Assembly (NCBI GenBank): GCA_024232355.1
Contig: JAAEPW010000471.1
Span: 1-14,111 of the forward strand
Reading direction: 5' to 3'
Source: Chloroflexota bacterium
GTDB taxonomy: Bacteria > Chloroflexota > Anaerolineae > B4-G1
DNA length: 14,111 nt
Shown: positions 5,221-11,816 of the stretch, one piece after another
How the letters are laid out: each line of letters starts with the position of its first letter
Position numbering within the stretch: position 1 is the stretch's first letter
Made by a program: the position numbers and the translations under genes
Notes under the pieces: generated by a model
What the model saw: only the letters and a program-made list of their open reading frames with translations
The model's database searches: none
Told to the model about the DNA's origin: nothing

Positions 5221-6117
5221 ATGGAAGATCAACAAGTATCGTTAGATGGGTCCGACAGTTCGGGCAACCCGTCCGGCGACGGCGTATCGCTGTCCAACGG
5301 GTCGGACGGTGGAACGCAGGATTCCACTGCTTCCGGTGGTAACACTTTTGCAAGCGGTCTTGAAGATGAAGGCAACCGCGCACTGGTGGAAAGCAAGGGG
5401 TGGGCTCACCCCGACCACGCCATTTCGGCGTACCGTGAAATTGAAGCGTATCAAGGCAAAAGCGTTGCCCTGCCTGGTGAAGAAGCGTCCGATGATGATT
5501 GGAAGTCCTTTCGCCAGAAAATGGGGACGCCTGAAACGTCCGACGCTTACACCTTCACGGGCGCAGAAGAGGCGGACGAGACGGCTGTCAATTCCCTAAA
5601 AGAATTGTTCCATGGGGCGGAGCTTGACCAACATCAGGCAGAAGCACTCTATAAGGGGCTTTCGGAAAACTATCAGGTATCGCAACAGGCCGCCGAAGAA
5701 CAACACTTTGAGCATGTAAACCAGGCCAAGACCGACGCCTCTAAAGCGTTGACCAGGGAATGGGGAGCACAGGAAGGGGAAGTGTTCAAGCGCAATATCG
5801 AGATGGCAAGACGTGCCGTTGTTGAGCTTGGCGGCGATGGATTGTTTGACGAATTGCGCTCCCTGGGTGCGATTACCGACGACAACCAGGTTCTTTCCCC
5901 GGTGCTGGCCAAGGCATTTGCCGAAGTTGGCAATCAGTTGTTCGCCGAAGACGGACTGGTTGACGGTGGAGATACAGTGAGCGTTAACCCGTTCGCAGAA
6001 GACACCATGAACCTTACCGCTCAAGGCGCTCTCGTTAAATCAGACCCGGCACGCGCCCGTGCCATGATCCGTGCCGCAGGCAAGCGGCCGGAGGATTACG
6101 GGCTTTCATCAAACTAG
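5221..6117 (+). CDS. Capsid scaffolding protein
   Basis: This is a 298-residue acidic protein immediately before the capsid gene, the standard position of the scaffold that directs prohead assembly and then leaves. Residues 1-50 are a disordered Ser/Gly/Asp-rich stretch. Next comes the block Gly-Trp-Ala-His-Pro-Asp-His-Ala-Ile-Ser-Ala-Tyr-Arg-Glu, frequent in podoviral scaffolds, with 'Y-xx-IEAYQGKSVALPGE' following. After that is Trp-Lys-Ser-Phe-Arg-Gln-Lys-Met-Gly-Thr-Pro-Glu-Thr-Ser-Asp-Ala-Tyr. A long helical middle (about 120-200, rich in Glu, Gln and Ala) would be the coiled-coil dimer. The C-terminal Asn-Pro-Phe and Asp-Pro-Ala-Arg-Ala-Arg-Ala-Met-Ile-Arg-Ala-Ala-Gly-Lys may contact the coat protein. 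The start is ATG 5221, with GGAAGGA about 11 nt upstream. Confidence 0.85.
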   Translation: MEDQQVSLDGSDSSGNPSGDGVSLSNGSDGGTQDSTASGGNTFASGLEDEGNRALVESKGWAHPDHAISAYREIEAYQGKSVALPGEEASDDDWKSFRQKMGTPETSDAYTFTGAEEADETAVNSLKELFHGAELDQHQAEALYKGLSENYQVSQQAAEEQHFEHVNQAKTDASKALTREWGAQEGEVFKRNIEMARRAVVELGGDGLFDELRSLGAITDDNQVLSPVLAKAFAEVGNQLFAEDGLVDGGDTVSVNPFAEDTMNLTAQGALVKSDPARARAMIRAAGKRPEDYGLSSN

Positions 6118-6138
6118 CTTTTATAAGGAGTTTTAATT

Positions 6139-7146
6139 ATGGCTAGTACCCGCCTATCAGACGTGATTGTGCCGGAGGTATTCCACCGGTACATCGTCGA
6201 AAAGACCGCCGAGATTTCGGCGTTGTTTCAATCAAGCCTGGTGTCTTCGGATGCCATGCTGTCCTCGTCCCTTGCGGGCGGCGGGCGTACTTTCAATGTG
6301 CCTTTCTGGCAGGATTTGGGTAATACCAATTCCAACATCTCGGATGACGACCCGTCGGCAAATGCGACACCGCTCAAGGTATCGGCATCCAAGGATATCG
6401 CCATCCGGCACAATCGCAACCAGTCATGGTCCGCCATGGATTTGACTTCGCAACTGGCCGGTGACGACCCGATGAAGTTGATCGGCAATCGTGTCGCCGC
6501 TTATTGGGCGCGTGATTTGCAGCGTTCGGCAATTTCGTCCCTTAAAGGCGTTCTGGCCGATAATGTGGCGAATGACGGCTCCGACATGCTGCACAGCGTC
6601 TCGGCGGATGCCGCGAGTTTGTTGGCGGCGCACCAGATTTCGGCGACAGCCGTTCTGGATACGTGCCAGACCATGGGTGACAGCCTGAAGGATTTGTCTG
6701 CAATTGCCATGCATTCACGGGTCTATACGAACCTTCGCAAGCAGAACCTGATTGACTTCATTCCAAATTCACGGGGCGAAGTGAACTTTCCGACGTATAT
6801 GGGCCTGACCGTCATTGTCGATGATGGCCTGCCTGTTACCGCCGGGACCAATCAGAGCCGATATACGTCGGTACTGTTTGCGCCGGGTGCCTTTGCCTGG
6901 GGTGAAAGTAACCCTGACGTGCCGGTTGAAGTGGATCGCAACCCACTGGCCGGTACCGGCGGCGGTGAAGAGTTCATCGTTTCGCGTCGTCAATTTGCCC
7001 TGCATCCACGGGGCATTAAGTGGACCGATGCGTCGTGTGCCGGTCAGTCTCCGACCAATACGGAGATCGAAGCCGCGACTAACTGGGACCGTGTCTACGA
7101 GCGCAAGAACATCAAGGTGGCGTTTTTGTATACGGACGAAGCATAA
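6139..7146 (+). CDS. Major capsid protein
   Basis: This 335-residue protein follows the scaffold and has one of the best ribosome-binding sites in the window (AAGGAG at 6125-6130). It would polymerise into the icosahedral shell, probably with the HK97 fold. Features are the opening Leu-Ser-Asp-Val-Ile-Val-Pro-Glu-Val-Phe, then a Gly-Gly-Gly-Arg-Thr-Phe-Asn-Val-Pro-Phe-Trp segment. A Ser-Trp-Ser-Ala-Met-Asp-Leu-Thr stretch is followed by a spine helix with Tyr-Trp-Ala-Arg-Asp-Leu-Gln. A 'MHSRVYTNLRKQNLIDFIPNS' region precedes Val-Ile-Val-Asp-Asp. A Phe-Ala-Leu-His-Pro-Arg-Gly segment lies near the end. These are common to podoviral coat proteins made with a separate scaffold. No slippery site was seen at the 3' end, so there is no sign of a T7-style 10A/10B frameshift. 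A strong terminator follows. Confidence 0.9.
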   Translation: MASTRLSDVIVPEVFHRYIVEKTAEISALFQSSLVSSDAMLSSSLAGGGRTFNVPFWQDLGNTNSNISDDDPSANATPLKVSASKDIAIRHNRNQSWSAMDLTSQLAGDDPMKLIGNRVAAYWARDLQRSAISSLKGVLADNVANDGSDMLHSVSADAASLLAAHQISATAVLDTCQTMGDSLKDLSAIAMHSRVYTNLRKQNLIDFIPNSRGEVNFPTYMGLTVIVDDGLPVTAGTNQSRYTSVLFAPGAFAWGESNPDVPVEVDRNPLAGTGGGEEFIVSRRQFALHPRGIKWTDASCAGQSPTNTEIEAATNWDRVYERKNIKVAFLYTDEA

Positions 7147-7152
7147 GCGATT

Positions 7153-7185
7153 GGGGCGGGGGAAACCTCGCCCCTTTGTCCTTTT
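7153..7185 (+). terminator. Strong Rho-independent terminator after the capsid gene
   Basis: A 9-bp stem with one G-U pair (7153-7161 with 7166-7174) is closed by a GAAA tetraloop and followed by TTTGTCCTTTTT. It starts 6 bp after the capsid stop. Termination here, even if partial, would raise capsid output relative to the tail genes, as in T7, where a terminator follows gene 10. Confidence 0.85.
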
Positions 7186-7200
7186 TAAGGAGTTCATTAA

Positions 7201-7404
7201 ATGAATAACAAAGCGATCTTCAAGGAACTTGGTATCAAGCCGGGTGACAGCTTGAGTAATGAGGAAATTACCCAAATATCCCGCATGCGCCGGGAGAAGG
7301 AAACCAAAAAGCCCGCTTCTCGCACACGAGCACGAGAGGCGAAGGGGCAGTTTAAGGGTGACGATCCGGAAACGCCTGAAAATGAAGCCTGGGAAGAGGG
7401 TTAG
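7201..7404 (+). CDS. Small phage protein of the head-tail region, unknown function
   Basis: This is a 67-residue protein with AAGGAG just upstream of ATG 7201, the first gene after the capsid terminator. It is highly charged and Lys/Arg/Glu-rich. The C-terminal pattern Ala-Arg-Glu-Ala-Lys-Gly-Gln-Phe-Lys-Gly-Asp-Asp-Pro, then Thr-Pro-Glu-Asn-Glu-Ala-Trp, recurs in small proteins coded beside capsid genes in many phages. I do not know its role. A head-tail joining or decoration function is possible, and so is a non-structural one. Its stop lies 3 bp before the tail tubular protein A start. Confidence 0.7.
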   Translation: MNNKAIFKELGIKPGDSLSNEEITQISRMRREKETKKPASRTRAREAKGQFKGDDPETPENEAWEEG

Positions 7405-7407
7405 GCA

Positions 7408-7998
7408 ATGGCTTATTCCGTCGTCGGTATCTGTAATCTTGCCCTGCAAATACTGGATGCCCCGTCGATCATCAGCATTGACGATACCACGACCAAGCGT
7501 GCACGCGCCTGCAAGCGCGCCTATGAGCCTGCCCGTGACGAGGTGACGGTACAGCACGAATGGCGGGCGGCTCGGACGCGAACAACCCTGGCCGCCGAGA
7601 CCGCCGCGCCGACTTTCGGCTGGAATCATGAATACGTATGGCCAACCGATTGTATCCGCCTGTTGCGCCCGAACTATTACGGCCAGTGGGACGGCACCCC
7701 AATTCCCGGCGAGATGGAAGGTCGCTCTTTCCTGACGGACGCAGGCGCACCCTTAAAGGTCTGGTACCTGAAATACATGAACGATCCGTCGCAGATTGAC
7801 CCACTACTCGCCCGTGCCATCGCGGCGCGCATTGCCGCCGACATTGGCAGGGAAGTCACCGGCAAGGATGGCTACGTGCAAATTGCCGAGGCTCGTTTCG
7901 ATAAAATTATTGCCAGGGCCAAACAGATCGACGCCTCTCACGACGGCGTTGAAGAGCCTGTGGAAAGTGATTGGCTGACGACAAGGGAATTCGGCTAA
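7408..7998 (+). CDS. Tail tubular protein A (adaptor)
   Basis: This 196-residue protein matches the length and shape of T7 gp11-type adaptors, which form a ring below the portal and link it to the nozzle. The typical opening is Val-Val-Gly-Ile-Cys-Asn-Leu-Ala-Leu-Gln-Ile-Leu. Next come Cys-Lys-Arg-Ala-Tyr-Glu-Pro-Ala-Arg-Asp-Glu with His-Glu-Trp, and a Tyr-Val-Trp-Pro-Thr-Asp-Cys-Ile-Arg-Leu-Leu strand. Near residues 128-150 comes Leu-Leu-Ala-Arg-Ala-Ile-Ala-Ala-Arg-Ile-Ala. The start is ATG 7408, with an AGAGGG-type ribosome-binding site. Its TAA overlaps the next ATG by one base (TAATG), which implies coupled translation. Confidence 0.9.
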   Translation: MAYSVVGICNLALQILDAPSIISIDDTTTKRARACKRAYEPARDEVTVQHEWRAARTRTTLAAETAAPTFGWNHEYVWPTDCIRLLRPNYYGQWDGTPIPGEMEGRSFLTDAGAPLKVWYLKYMNDPSQIDPLLARAIAARIAADIGREVTGKDGYVQIAEARFDKIIARAKQIDASHDGVEEPVESDWLTTREFG

Positions 7999-9749
7999 TG
8001 GCATATAACCTGATCCAGGCGAATTTCATTAAGGGTGAGCTATCTCCTTTGATGCATGCTCGTGTCGATGTGGAACTTTTTAAAACCGGGCTGCACACCT
8101 GTGAGAACTGGATCATTATGCCGCAAGGCGGGGTAAAGGCGCGACCGGGTACGAAGTTTGTTGCCGAGGTTAAAGACAGCACCAGGGCCGTGCGGCTGGT
8201 GCGCTTTATCTACTCCACGGAAATGAACTATATTTTGGAATTCGGTGAAAACTACATCCGGGTTTACAAGGAACAAGCGCAAGTGCAATCGGCTTCCGTG
8301 CCGGTGGAAATCACATCCACCTACAGCGAGGCGCAACTGTTCGAGCTTCAATTCACCCAAGACGAAAATACCCTTTATATCGTTCACAAGGACCATTTAC
8401 CGGCAACTCTGACCCGAACCTCTCACACGGCCTGGGCGTTGGCGTCAATGAGTTTTACAGGTGCGCCCACTGAATGGGCGGCGGCCAATTATCCGCAGCG
8501 TGTGACGTTCTATGAAGATCGTCTGGTTCTGGCGTCTACTCCCAAAGAGCCAAATACAGCGTGGTTGTCCAAAACCTCGACACACGAGAATTTCACCATC
8601 GGCACGGCGGACGATGACGCCATGAAAGTGACGGCGCGTACCGGACAGGTTAACGCCATCCAGTGGATGGTCGAAGACAAATTGTTGCAGTTCGGCACCA
8701 CGGCGGCCACCCGCACCCTTGGCGGTGAGGGGGATTCGGGCCTGACGCCGACAAACATAGCACAGCGTCGCCATACGACGGACGGGGCGTCATCAATCCA
8801 GCCGGTACAGACGGGTGCGGTAACCGTATTTGTGGGTGAGAAAAAGCGCCGCCTGCGCGAGTTTATCTATTCGTTTGAGAACGACCGTTTTCTGGCCCCT
8901 GACCTGACCTTGCTTTCCGAACATATTCTGAAACCCCAGGTCGTCGAAATGGCGTATGCGCAAGACCCGTTCCCGGTGATCTGGTGTGCACTGGCAAATG
9001 GCGAGTTGGCTGGTTGTACGTATGACCCGGATTTCAAAATCGCCGGTTGGCATCGCCACCGTCTGGGCGGCGACGCCGGTTCCGGCTGGGGTAAAGTGGA
9101 AAGCGTTGCCGTTATTCCGGGTGCCGATCATGACGAACTCTGGATGGTGGTCAAAAGAACGATCAATGGTGCAACCAAACGGTATATCGAATTCCTGACC
9201 CAGCCCTTTGATGGCGAAATCATGAAAAAGGCAGATGCTTTTCAGGTTGATTGCGGTCTTTCCTATAACGGAGCCTCTGCGGACACCTTCTCGGGGCTCA
9301 ATCACCTGGAGGGGGAAACTGCGGCGATCCTTGCTGGTGGTGCGATTGATCCGTCACAGGTTGTGACATCCGGTTCGGTTTCCTTGCAAGGCGGACGGAC
9401 GGCAACAAAGGCGGCTGTTGGCTTGCCATACACGGCGACAGGGCGATCCCTGCGGTTGGGTGTCGCCGATAACGAGGGAACCCTGTTGGGCCAGAAAACG
9501 AAAGTCGGGCGCATTATCGTTGATGTACAGGCGACGTTACTGATGAAAGCGGGATCAGCCCTGAATACGCTGGAAGTCGTCGTACAACGCGACGGTGCCG
9601 ATCCCATGGACAGTTCACCGCCTCTTTATACAGGATCAAAAGAGGTCGTCATCGATGATGATTGGGAAACCGCCGGTCAGATTTATTTTGTCCAGGACGT
9701 GCCCCTGCCGGCCATGGTCCGGGCATTGACTCCGGCTGCTGTAATTTAG
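7998..9749 (+). CDS. Tail tubular protein B (nozzle)
   Basis: This 583-residue protein is the counterpart of T7 gp12, the hexameric nozzle that continues the DNA channel to the cell surface. I start at ATG 7998, overlapping the previous stop by one base, with AAGGGA 9 nt upstream. The frame is open to TTG 7971, which would overlap the adaptor by 28 nt. Diagnostic N-terminal features are Gln-Ala-Asn-Phe-Ile-Lys-Gly-Glu-Leu-Ser-Pro, then Cys-Glu-Asn-Trp-Ile-Ile-Met-Pro-Gln-Gly-Gly. The latter runs into Arg-Pro-Gly-Thr-Lys-Phe, and Tyr-Ile-Leu-Glu-Phe-Gly follows further on. An Arg-Val-Thr-Phe-Tyr-Glu-Asp-Arg-Leu-Val segment follows at about 170. The length is below that of T7 gp12, about 790 residues, but common in relatives. 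Confidence 0.9.
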   Translation: MAYNLIQANFIKGELSPLMHARVDVELFKTGLHTCENWIIMPQGGVKARPGTKFVAEVKDSTRAVRLVRFIYSTEMNYILEFGENYIRVYKEQAQVQSASVPVEITSTYSEAQLFELQFTQDENTLYIVHKDHLPATLTRTSHTAWALASMSFTGAPTEWAAANYPQRVTFYEDRLVLASTPKEPNTAWLSKTSTHENFTIGTADDDAMKVTARTGQVNAIQWMVEDKLLQFGTTAATRTLGGEGDSGLTPTNIAQRRHTTDGASSIQPVQTGAVTVFVGEKKRRLREFIYSFENDRFLAPDLTLLSEHILKPQVVEMAYAQDPFPVIWCALANGELAGCTYDPDFKIAGWHRHRLGGDAGSGWGKVESVAVIPGADHDELWMVVKRTINGATKRYIEFLTQPFDGEIMKKADAFQVDCGLSYNGASADTFSGLNHLEGETAAILAGGAIDPSQVVTSGSVSLQGGRTATKAAVGLPYTATGRSLRLGVADNEGTLLGQKTKVGRIIVDVQATLLMKAGSALNTLEVVVQRDGADPMDSSPPLYTGSKEVVIDDDWETAGQIYFVQDVPLPAMVRALTPAAVI

Positions 9750-9760
9750 GAGGAAAAACA

Positions 9761-10168
9761 ATGGACTTATTCGGCGGCATTATGACGGCCATCGCGGGCG
9801 CGTTTAGCGTTTATTCATCTTATCAAAGCCGGAAGGCCAACAAGAAGGCGGCGAAGGCATCAAGGGCGGCGGCTGATCTGGAGACACAACGTAAAAAGCG
9901 CGAACTTGACCGCCTGCGCGGCTCCCAACGGGTGGCATACGCAAAGGCAGGGATTAAACTGGACGGCACACCCACGGCGGTCATCGAGGACAGCGCCGCA
10001 CAAGGCAAGATGGATATTGATCTGATCAGGCTGAAAGGCGACCAGGAAGCGGGGCATTACAACAGCCTGGCCGATCAAGCCGGGATTAACGCCATTGTCG
10101 GCGGTGCCACCACATTGGGGACGACCGATAAAAATGGCACTTCCTTTGCTTCAAGGTTGTGGACTTAA
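9761..10168 (+). CDS. Internal virion protein, T7 gp14-position
   Basis: This 135-residue protein starts at ATG 9761 after AGGAGG (9748-9753). The frame extends back to 9662 only inside the nozzle gene. The N-terminus (Phe-Gly-Gly-Ile-Met-Thr-Ala-Ile-Ala-Gly-Ala-Phe) is a single hydrophobic helix. A long basic amphipathic helix follows (Lys-Ala-Asn-Lys-Lys-Ala-Ala-Lys), then Gly-Ser-Gln-Arg-Val-Ala-Tyr-Ala-Lys-Ala-Gly. The last is a signature of small internal virion proteins that insert in the outer membrane at ejection. Residues about 65-85 (Gly-Thr-Pro-Thr-Ala-Val-Ile-Glu-Asp) also fit that family. It is shorter than T7 gp14 (about 196 residues). Genes for the two larger internal proteins follow directly. 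Confidence 0.78.
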   Translation: MDLFGGIMTAIAGAFSVYSSYQSRKANKKAAKASRAAADLETQRKKRELDRLRGSQRVAYAKAGIKLDGTPTAVIEDSAAQGKMDIDLIRLKGDQEAGHYNSLADQAGINAIVGGATTLGTTDKNGTSFASRLWT

Positions 10169-10169
10169 A

Positions 10170-11816
10170 ATGGGCAACATTCCGACATACACATCCAAAG
10201 CGCCGATTACCGTCGCCAGGCCAAACGCGCCCCTGGTCAGTAATCAGGCCATTTCTCAGATTGAACAACTTGGACAGCATTATATTAAACGTCAGGAAGA
10301 GGATAACGCCGTCAGTGTTATGAAGGCCGAAATGGCCTACAGCGCATGGGAAGACGGCTATCAGTATAATCAGGATAGCGGCGTGCTGGTGTCCGACAAG
10401 TTCAAGGGGGCAAATGCCAAAGGCTTGTATGATCAATACCAACTTGATGCAGACAAAACCTTCAACGAGATAGTGAGCGGCCTGGACAACCAGCAACAAA
10501 AGGATGCCTTTACCGCCCGCTATGGCGCTCGTCTCGATCAGGGCCGTGACCGCATCGCCAAATACGAATCCGTTCAGGTTGAAGACGACCGCAAGGCGTC
10601 ACTGGCGGCGTTTTCCCAGATGGAAGTCTCTCGTGCTGTCGGGCTTTATAATGACGGCGACAAGGCGGGTGCCACAAGTTCATTAAACATGTCAATTTCC
10701 GTCAAGATGCAGGAAATGAAGACCGCTTCTCAGCCCGAAAAAGACCTGGCGAAACTTGGCATCCGCACGGCCTTCCATAAGGAAGTATTCGACGCGATGG
10801 TCGTTGATGATCCCGACGGCGCTCGAAGCTATCTGAAAGCCAACAAGAAGGACATTGAGTCCACTGTATTTAATGACCTTGAAAGCGCCAGTAAGAAGGC
10901 TGTCGACGTGCGCCAAAGCCAGGATCACACAGATAGGATTATTGCCCTTGGCGGAACCCTGGAAGAACAACTGATCAAGGCTCGTAAGCTGAAGGGGGAT
11001 ATCCGGGATCAAACAGTACGGCGGGTTAAGGTGCGGTACGCCGAGCAAGTGGCGGCAAAGAAAGAAGCGGTAACCGCGCTAGTTAATGACTTCTGGGACC
11101 GTTGGGTGCCCACTGCAAACATAGATAATATTCCTGCCAATTTGCCCGGTAAGGCAAGGATTGAAGCCATACGCTATGCGGAGGCGTTCGCTAAAGGAAA
11201 ACAGCCTAAAACGAACCTTTCCGTATATGAAAAAGTGTTCACCATGCCGGCGGCAAAGTTGGCGAAGGCGAATTTAAATGATTACCGAAATACCCTATCA
11301 CCTACCGATTTCAAGGCTGCTGTTAAACGCAAGAACGACGCTGTTAACAATCCTGATAAACCCGATGACGCAGGAACCTTGACCCAACAGATTGCCGCTG
11401 TGACTAACGAACTTAAGTGGACCGGCACAAGCAACGCTGCCAAGCGAGGGTTGTTTCATCGAAATGTACGAAACGAGGTTGAAGCGGATATACAACGCCT
11501 TGGCCGCAATCTGTCTTATGAAGAGCGTGAGAAAATTCTGGACCGCATGACGCTTAAGGTCGTGACAGATGACGGGTGGTTCGATGACACAGAGAAAGCG
11601 GTGGGAATTCTAACGGATAAAGAGCGTGAGGCGTTTTCTGTTTCTTTGGATGATGTTGACGCCACCGCCAAGAAACAAGCAAAGGAGAGTTTGGAGCTTA
11701 AAGGTGTTGCTGTGACTGATGAAAACCTAAAGGGCCTGATTACGGCTGAACAACTTCATGGACAGTCTGGTGTGGCTAAGTGGTTTAAGAAGGCTCTGGA
11801 GGTGGGTAATGACTGA
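10170..11816 (+). CDS. Internal virion protein, T7 gp15-position, helical
   Basis: This 548-residue protein starts at ATG 10170, one base after the previous stop. The frame is open to 10095 but only inside the previous gene. The ribosome-binding site is weak, so coupling is likely. A Pro/Thr/Ala-rich head (about 1-30) is followed by an almost wholly helical protein. Residues about 35-170 (Ala-Trp-Glu-Asp-Gly-Tyr-Gln, Phe-Lys-Gly-Ala-Asn-Ala-Lys-Gly-Leu) include Leu-Asp-Asn-Gln-Gln-Gln-Lys-Asp-Ala-Phe. This is the helical-repeat style of podoviral internal proteins that form the periplasmic tunnel. It is Lys- and Asp-rich with no catalytic motif. The last third uses noticeably more AT-ending codons than the first. 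Assignment rests mainly on position, size and helical character. It overlaps the next gene by 8 nt. Confidence 0.7.
   Translation: MGNIPTYTSKAPITVARPNAPLVSNQAISQIEQLGQHYIKRQEEDNAVSVMKAEMAYSAWEDGYQYNQDSGVLVSDKFKGANAKGLYDQYQLDADKTFNEIVSGLDNQQQKDAFTARYGARLDQGRDRIAKYESVQVEDDRKASLAAFSQMEVSRAVGLYNDGDKAGATSSLNMSISVKMQEMKTASQPEKDLAKLGIRTAFHKEVFDAMVVDDPDGARSYLKANKKDIESTVFNDLESASKKAVDVRQSQDHTDRIIALGGTLEEQLIKARKLKGDIRDQTVRRVKVRYAEQVAAKKEAVTALVNDFWDRWVPTANIDNIPANLPGKARIEAIRYAEAFAKGKQPKTNLSVYEKVFTMPAAKLAKANLNDYRNTLSPTDFKAAVKRKNDAVNNPDKPDDAGTLTQQIAAVTNELKWTGTSNAAKRGLFHRNVRNEVEADIQRLGRNLSYEEREKILDRMTLKVVTDDGWFDDTEKAVGILTDKEREAFSVSLDDVDATAKKQAKESLELKGVAVTDENLKGLITAEQLHGQSGVAKWFKKALEVGND

Noticed and set aside
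7120..7200. T7-style capsid frameshift product
   Set aside because: I found no slippery heptamer near the capsid stop, and a terminator follows immediately.
6769..7629. 286-codon minus-strand open frame across capsid, small protein and adaptor genes
   Set aside because: It spans three supported + strand genes and a terminator and looks like a reading-frame shadow.
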